Assembly (NCBI GenBank): GCA_034687125.1 | Contig: JAQGBZ010000366.1 | Location: 1 to 61,095 of the forward strand | DNA length: 61,095 nt | From: Neelides folsomi | Lineage: Eukaryota; Arthropoda; Collembola; Neelipleona; Neelidae | Direction: 5' to 3' | In this document: positions 55,311 through 61,095 of the stretch, in pieces | Position numbering within the stretch: the stretch's first letter is position 1 | How the letters are laid out: each line of letters begins with the position of its first letter | Position numbers and translations under genes: made by a program | The notes under the pieces: generated by a model | Database searches by the model: none | The model's input: the letters and a program-made list of their open reading frames with translations, nothing else | What the model was told of the DNA's origin: nothing

Positions 55311-57046
55311 TTATTCTAAGTAGATCGTTGTATTCGTGACATCATTTTGGACAAGGAGCGGAACACTTTCGACTCGTTTGAATTCATTCTTGATTTTTTC
55401 AATCCATTCCTCTTCTTCCGGACTCGGCTAACATATCCATAAAAGTGATTATTTTAATATCTTTTAGTGATTTAAAATAAATGTAACTATTATATTTGTA
55501 TAGGTAGTAGCTAATGCAGATAATTTACCTCTTCAACTTTAAGCTTCTTTCTCGATTTAACGATTTTCTTAATAGGTTCGTCTTCAATTACAATTGTCTT
55601 TTCAACAACTTTTCCCTTCGATTTTCTTTTCTTGGACATTTTCTTTGCCCCTGTTGTGGTTCTTTTTCTATGATTTATAATAATAGCTTTTCTTAATGTT
55701 TCTTTAAAACAAGGTGTGTTATTTGTTTTGTACTATAAATGTTATCGACTAATATACATTATAGTTATATCAAGTTAAAAGTTAAATCCAAAATTTGATA
55801 CCTCGACGGATACGTGTTGATGATTTTATATGGATCAATAATAAAAGAATCTTCATCCTGGTCTGAATCTTCCTCTTTGTACTTCTTGAGCAAGTCTTTG
55901 AATTCTGTACGAGATTCGTGAGTCGGTTTCTGTGCATTGGATCCAGTTTTAAAAAACATCTCCTGAAGTCTCCTACTCGTCCGACGCACAGAGGATGTTT
56001 TCGAACGATCTTTTACCTTCTTTGATTTCTTCGTTTCTTCAACTTTCTTGGATGGTAATTTCTTTATTTTCTTCGTCAATTTAGGAGTTTCTCTGATTAG
56101 AAAAATTAATAAAATTAGTTAGAATGACCAAGGAAACAAATCACTCACATAGCATGTAGGATGTTATACAAAATATTTAGTAAGCATAAATTTATTATTA
56201 TTATTTATTAAGTTTAAATTAAATATAAATGGGTCAATATTGGCCTAAAGTGAGTTGCATCGTATTTTGTAATACGAGCTCAGTCCCAGAAAGCAATAAA
56301 CAACAATAATAAGTTTGAATATAAGGTATGTGAAACATTACTCTTCAACTTGAACTGGAATCGGCTGGTTTTCTTCAATTTTGTTTTCTTCTGAAATTAT
56401 TTTCTTCTTGGAATCGACTGGTTTGCCGTTCTTCTTCCGAACGGGTTTCTTTAGTTCTTGATAGAGTCTTACACTATTTTGCGACGATTGGGAATCAGGA
56501 ATTTTCGAAAGGGGTTGGGAGAATTTTAGGGCGATTTGTATGTTGGGGATAGTTTCTTCATTTTCGTTCCCTTTCACTTCTTTCAAAGGGCTCGGAGGGA
56601 CGGCAAAGACAGCCGCTGCTTCTTCATTCAATGGAACAGCTACGACCTTCTGAGGTCTTGACTTTTTCTCTTTGTAAATAGGAGAAATGAGGGTAGAATA
56701 ATCTTCATCTTCGGAATCATCAAATCCGAAACAATTCTCAGCATCTTTCCGGTACTCTTCTTTCCTCTTCACAACAACGGGAGTGGAAGTGACGGGCTTC
56801 CCAAAATGCTTCTTCTTCCATTTGAGCCTCCCTATAATTTGTAAACAAATATGGAATGAATCTTCTGATTGTCTGAATTTAAATGTCTCATAAATTCACA
56901 ATAAAAATTTAATAAACATTATCTTGCAATTAATTAAAATCATTTTTATTACCTGGAAATGTCTCTGTCATTGATGCTGTTTTGTCAATCCTATATGTTT
57001 TCTTTATATGTGCCTGTGTCGACTTCTTAATTTGGGGAGGTTCCAT
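55311..57046 (-). CDS. Sororin/dalmatian-like cohesin protector
   Basis: Five exons (57046-56953, 56831-56342, 56092-55802, 55667-55529, 55427-55311; 1131 nt, 376 aa). Two family marks are visible. One is an FGF motif in ENCFGFDDSEDED (Phe66-Gly67-Phe68); in sororin such a motif binds PDS5 and displaces WAPL. The other is a C-terminal block EEEEWIEKIKNEFKRVES followed by VPLLVQ, which follows the sororin C-terminus (EWAAAMNAEFEAAEQFDLLVE in vertebrates by eye), preceded by a basic run (KSRKKLK). The middle is basic, low-complexity and serine-rich, as expected for a nuclear chromatin-bound protein. It is longer than human sororin (about 250 aa) and lacks the large extra regions of fly Dalmatian. 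The inferred role is maintenance of sister-chromatid cohesion. It is divergent with TM9SF4. Confidence 0.78.
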
Positions 57047-57907
57047 GATGCTGATGTTGACACTGGAATGACGCTCTATCTAACTATTTATATTAATAAT
57101 TAATCTTCACTTTAATATCCTGAATTTGCCTGAAAAAAATTCTGGAAGTCTAATTTAGACTTGTCCAGCACTGCCACTTGTGAAACTGGTGATGTTTTGA
57201 ATTGGTTATTTCATTGTCACTTTCTTCTACTGTATTTTTGGTCACGTCCACTTTTACTTGAAATTCCTAATTGCAGGATTAAAGTATTTTTCCATTTATT
57301 TAATTCTGTGTTGACATAATAACACACAGGGTTGATCTCGTCTCGTTTGGCTCGTCACCATCGATGTCGACCGTCGTGTCGTCACCTCTCCGGAACTTTT
57401 CCCGAGTTTTCCCTCGCAAAAATCGACAAAAGGAACAACAAAAGAGACTGTTGCCGAATGGTGCGCGTTGGTTCAATAGTAAATTGGTCCCCTGACTCAC
57501 CTGCGCTTGCCATCTAACGTATGGAAGGTGTTGAGTATGGAAAGATTCTTTTACTTACATTTAGCATATAGCACTTTATTAAATATAAATCTTTTTAGCA
57601 AAGCTTTTTAATTCAATTAACATTCGCTAAATCACACACCTGAGACACCTGTCAAAAGAATTACCTTTCAACATTTAAGTAAACAACCAAAGGCCGGAGA
57701 TCCCATTTTCAAATTATAACTCCAATGACTTTAAACATAAGCAAAAGGAAAGTTTTAAACTCGAAAACTTAAAGACGTAAGATTTCATATTTTATAATAT
57801 TTTAATGCATTTTATAATTTAGTTTTATCAACGATTAATTTTCAGTTAAAAGGTTTATTGATAAGATTAGATTCATTTTAAATTGTAGGTTCTATAGAAT
57901 AACCAAG
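57047..57907. promoter_or_regulatory. Divergent spacer, sororin-like gene and TM9SF4
   Basis: An 861-bp region between two divergent start codons. The stretch 57330-57500 is clearly less AT-rich, with several CG dinucleotides, and is the best candidate for shared promoter sequence. Short opposing ORFs there look like chance. Confidence 0.45.
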
Positions 57908-60690
57908 ATGGGCTGTCAAAGAAGCCGAAAGGATTTTTTTAGATTGGACTTCATGAAGAACATTTCCTTTTCCCCATTATGCTGTGGACTCATTCTCCTT
58001 GTCATCGTGTGTCCAACGAGGCCATTTATTGTTCCTGGAGTTGCCCCTGTGGAGTTCAAGAAAGGGGATCCTCTGGTCATGAAAGCTGTGAAAATGACAT
58101 CGACCATCACTCAACTTCCCTATTCCTACTATTCGCTCCCCTTCTGCAAGCCAAACAATCCAGCGAAGCTTGTGTACAAGTCTGAGAATCTGGGGGAAGT
58201 TCTTCGAGGGGATCGAATTGTGACAACGCCATATGAATTCGTGTTTGGGAAAGACATTTCCTGTTCTTTGGCTTGCCATTCACTTGATAATCCAATGAGA
58301 TGGTCAGCTCCTGTCGCTTCCATTGCCCACTCACACATCACACATCAGTATTATGTTCATATGTGAGAAATTATAAAATTACTTATTTTTATTATAATTA
58401 ACTAAAAATTAAATTAATTATTGGTTAATGAAATTATTTAAAATATTATAATTATGTTGATTTCAGGATAGTCGATAATCTTCCATGTGTAACCAAAATG
58501 GATCGAAAGAATCATCAAGGAGAAATTGGAACTCCAGAATTTGAAGTTGGATATAAGTTGGGGTTCTTGGACAGAAAGGAGGAAGCTTTCATCAATAACC
58601 ATCTCGATTTCACCATCCATTATCATACTGAAGACGAGTAAGTTTAATATTGAATTGAGTTATTTATATTTCAATTTTTCAATTAAAAACACGATTAGCT
58701 TCATTACTCATTTGAAATAAAAAGTAAGTAATAAGTAACGTTTATTTGAAGCAAAAATTTCCGAGTCGTCGGATGTGAAATTGAGCCAAGGAGTATTGCT
58801 CTTTCAAAATTGGCTGGAAGAGGAAATGAATGTACAATTGATCAAGAAAGTTTCAAAGAGCCTCAATCAATTAAACAGGGTGAAGACGTGAAACTATTCT
58901 TTTCCTATTCAGTCAAATGGGCGCCGTCCACAGTAAGCGCAAAACATAACATTTATAAATACTTGTCTCATATAATATATTCAATATTTTGAATTCTATT
59001 AGTTTTATTAATCATTTAATATCTTTTAGCTTCGTTGGGCCTCTCGTTGGGACGTGTATCTCAAGCTTAGTGACGTTAACATTCATTGGTTTTCCATAAT
59101 TAATTCCCTCGTTGTTGTGCTATTTTTAACAGGTGAGAAAAAGTTGATTTCAAAAAATTCAATTTGAAAGACATTTCTCTACTCTCAATGTCTCAACATT
59201 TTGCAAAATAATCAATTGTTTAATTCTATAGGCATTATCACGATGATAATAATTCGTACTTTGAGGAGAGACATTGCTAGATACAATAGTATGGATGACT
59301 CCTCAAGCGAAGAAGCTCTTGAGGAAACTGGATGGAAACTTGTTCATGGAGATGTTTTCCGTCCTCCAAGATATCCGAGACTTTTTGCTTCAATCATTGG
59401 AAGCGGAATACAAATATTTGGAATGTCGCTCGTCACAATATGTACGATAATTATGATTATTACTCAATTGTTATTTGTTTAATCAAAATTTGAATATCAC
59501 GATCCATCAAATCCATTAACCATAAGATCCAATTTAACTATAAAAGTGTTTAATTTATAGTTTTTGCCATGCTTGGAATGTTATCCCCCGCTGCTCGAGG
59601 AGCTCTTATGTCAGCAATGATATTTCTCTATGTAATTATGGGGACGATGGCCGGCTACTATTCTTCTCGACTGTACAGGACTTTAAGAGGAAAAGAATGG
59701 AAAAAACAAGCTTTTCTTGTATGATTCAAATTCTATATTTTAAATATAAAACTAAACTTTAACTAATTTGTACGTTTTAAATAAATTGTATGTTTTAAAT
59801 TTAAAATTAACAGACAGCGACGCTTTTCCCTGGAATTGTCTTTGGAACTTGTTTTTTGCTCAATTTCTTCATTTGGGGGAAAAGCAGTAGCGGAGCAGCT
59901 CCTTTCGGAACGATGATTTGGCTTTTATGCATTTGGTTCGGAGTTTCCCTACCTCTTGTTTATCTTGGAGCTTATTTTGGGTTTCGAAAACCTTATCAGC
60001 ATCCTGTTCGGACAAATCAAATTCCAAGACAAGTCCCTGTACAGAAGTGGTATATGCATCCCATTCCAAGGTATGTTTTTTGATGTTATTTTCTTGAGTT
60101 ATATTCTACTTTTACAATTTTACTTGTATAATTAAAATATTAACAATTCTTTTGGAAAGCCATTAAAATTTTTTGTTTTATAGCGCGATGATGGCAGGGG
60201 TGCTTCCATTTGGAGCCATGTTCATTGAATTATTCTTCATTTTCACGGCCATTTGGCAGAATCAGTTCTACTACATGTTTGGTTTCCTTTTCCTAGTTTT
60301 CCTTATTCTTGTCATTTCAGTTTCACAGATCTCCGTCGTACTAGTTTATTTTCAACTATGTGGAGAGGTAAGAATGAATTCAAAACACTAAAATTATTAA
60401 GAATTTATAGTTAAATAAGAAAATATTCAATATTTTAATAATTTAAATAGGATTATAATTGGTGGTGGAGAATATTGTTTTCTTCTGGTGGATCATCGAT
60501 CTACATGTTACTCTACGCCATTTTTTACTTCAACACTCGGTTGGAAATTACTGAATTCATCCCAACTTTGCTCTACTTTGGTTATACTTGGTTGATGGTC
60601 ATCACATTTTGGATTCTCACTGCCACAATTGGATTTTACTCTTCGTTTGTCTTCCTTAATAAAATTTACTCTGCTGTCAAGATTGACTGA
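57908..60690 (+). CDS. TM9SF4: Transmembrane 9 superfamily member 4 (nonaspanin)
   Basis: Nine-pass membrane protein of endosome/Golgi; in flies, TM9SF members act in phagocytosis and receptor trafficking. Exons 57908-58362, 58467-58637, 58752-58932, 59030-59132, 59232-59441, 59561-59718, 59814-60070, 60184-60367, 60451-60690; 1959 nt, 652 aa (human TM9SF4 is 642). A signal sequence is followed by the large luminal domain ([32 protein letters not shown]), the first membrane helix at [12 protein letters not shown], then [11 protein letters not shown] and [13 protein letters not shown]. Eight further helices follow, with the family motifs [27 protein letters not shown] and [14 protein letters not shown]. 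The C-terminus KIYSAVKID carries the KxD Golgi-retention signal. The start could instead be Met16 (57953), just before the hydrophobic signal; the upstream ATG adds a basic 15 residues. An AATAAA lies at 60870-60875. Confidence 0.96.
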
Positions 60691-61095
60691 AATGTATTCT
60701 CGTCCCTTTATCAATTCATGATATATTTAATTAAAAGAAAGTAAGATTATTGTTTGGGTTCCATATTTCTTTATAAAATTATATATAACAGACATGCAAG
60801 CATGCAACTATGTTTTAATATTCAAACAATTAAATGTAAAATTAAAGACAGTGTTTAATAGGTTTTGGTAATAAATCTTTAAAACTTTTACAAATATAGA
60901 AATATACACCAAAATAGTAGTTTTGCTTAAATATGAATTGTAATGTAACTTTAATAGCTATTATACTGAAAAATTGTCAATGTATTCATAATTTCTTAAT
61001 GTGAACGCATTATGTATTATCTATATTCTATTCAGAAAATCCGTGCAGGTGAGTTTGAAAAACCCGCACATAATTTCCAGAGATACGAATTTCAA
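60691..61095. other. 3' flank of TM9SF4
   Basis: Contains the TM9SF4 polyadenylation signal (AATAAA at 60870-60875) and AT-rich sequence to the window edge. No further gene was seen. Confidence 0.5.

Noticed and set aside
57300..57517. Two opposing ORFs in the spacer between the sororin-like gene and TM9SF4
   Set aside because: No conserved residues and mutual overlap; the region is better explained as promoter sequence.

Overview
This is a gene-rich, AT-rich window of animal nuclear DNA, most likely from an arthropod (probably a pancrustacean). The reasons are the intron-split genes with mostly short introns (about 70-110 bp outside the dual oxidase), GT-AG splicing, AATAAA signals, a dual oxidase that reads almost residue for residue like insect Duox in its reductase half, peritrophin-type chitin-binding proteins, a piggyBac element and several MITE-like elements. 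The species cannot be named from sequence alone. All gene models were read by eye. In each complete model the exon lengths sum to a multiple of three with an open frame, which is the main internal check.

Layout. (1) 1.4-20.4 kb, minus strand: a complete 16-exon dual oxidase (Duox, 1519 aa) with long introns holding at least three inverted-repeat (MITE-like) elements. (2) 21.2-30.4 kb, plus: a complete 20-exon Mi-2/CHD4 NuRD chromatin remodeller (1937 aa), divergent from Duox. (3) 31.4-37.1 kb, minus: a small secreted CBM14 chitin-binding protein, a seven-in-absentia (SINA/SIAH)-like E3 ligase, then two related secreted CBM14 proteins. The two share a near-identical exon plus intron, which points to recent duplication or gene conversion. 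(4) 38.6-43.3 kb: an IFT20-like intraflagellar transport protein (minus) head-to-head, only 203 bp away, with HAP2/GCS1, the gamete-fusion protein (plus, 937 aa). (5) 43.9-47.4 kb, plus: a DHX36/RHAU-type DEIH-box G-quadruplex helicase, whose true last exon may lie at 49.5 kb. (6) 47.5-49.5 kb: a decayed piggyBac-like transposon (minus) with 27-bp terminal inverted repeats, seemingly sitting inside the last intron of the helicase. (7) 50.7-54.0 kb, plus: a p53-family transcription factor (561 aa). (8) 55.3-57.0 kb, minus: a sororin/dalmatian-like cohesin protector (376 aa), divergent from (9) 57.9-60.7 kb, plus: TM9SF4 (652 aa).

The genes do not form one pathway. Small functional links can be suggested: Mi-2, p53 and sororin are nuclear chromatin, genome-stability or cohesion factors; IFT20 and HAP2 share a very short spacer and both have male-gamete roles in other organisms; the CBM14 cluster is extracellular chitin biology. 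I found no bacterial-type system, CRISPR array, rRNA or tRNA gene. The observations most worth following are the IFT20-HAP2 bidirectional spacer, the possible GC-AG intron of DHX36 that carries the piggyBac copy, the long HAP2 cytosolic tail with a second hydrophobic segment, and the three MITE-like elements in Duox introns.
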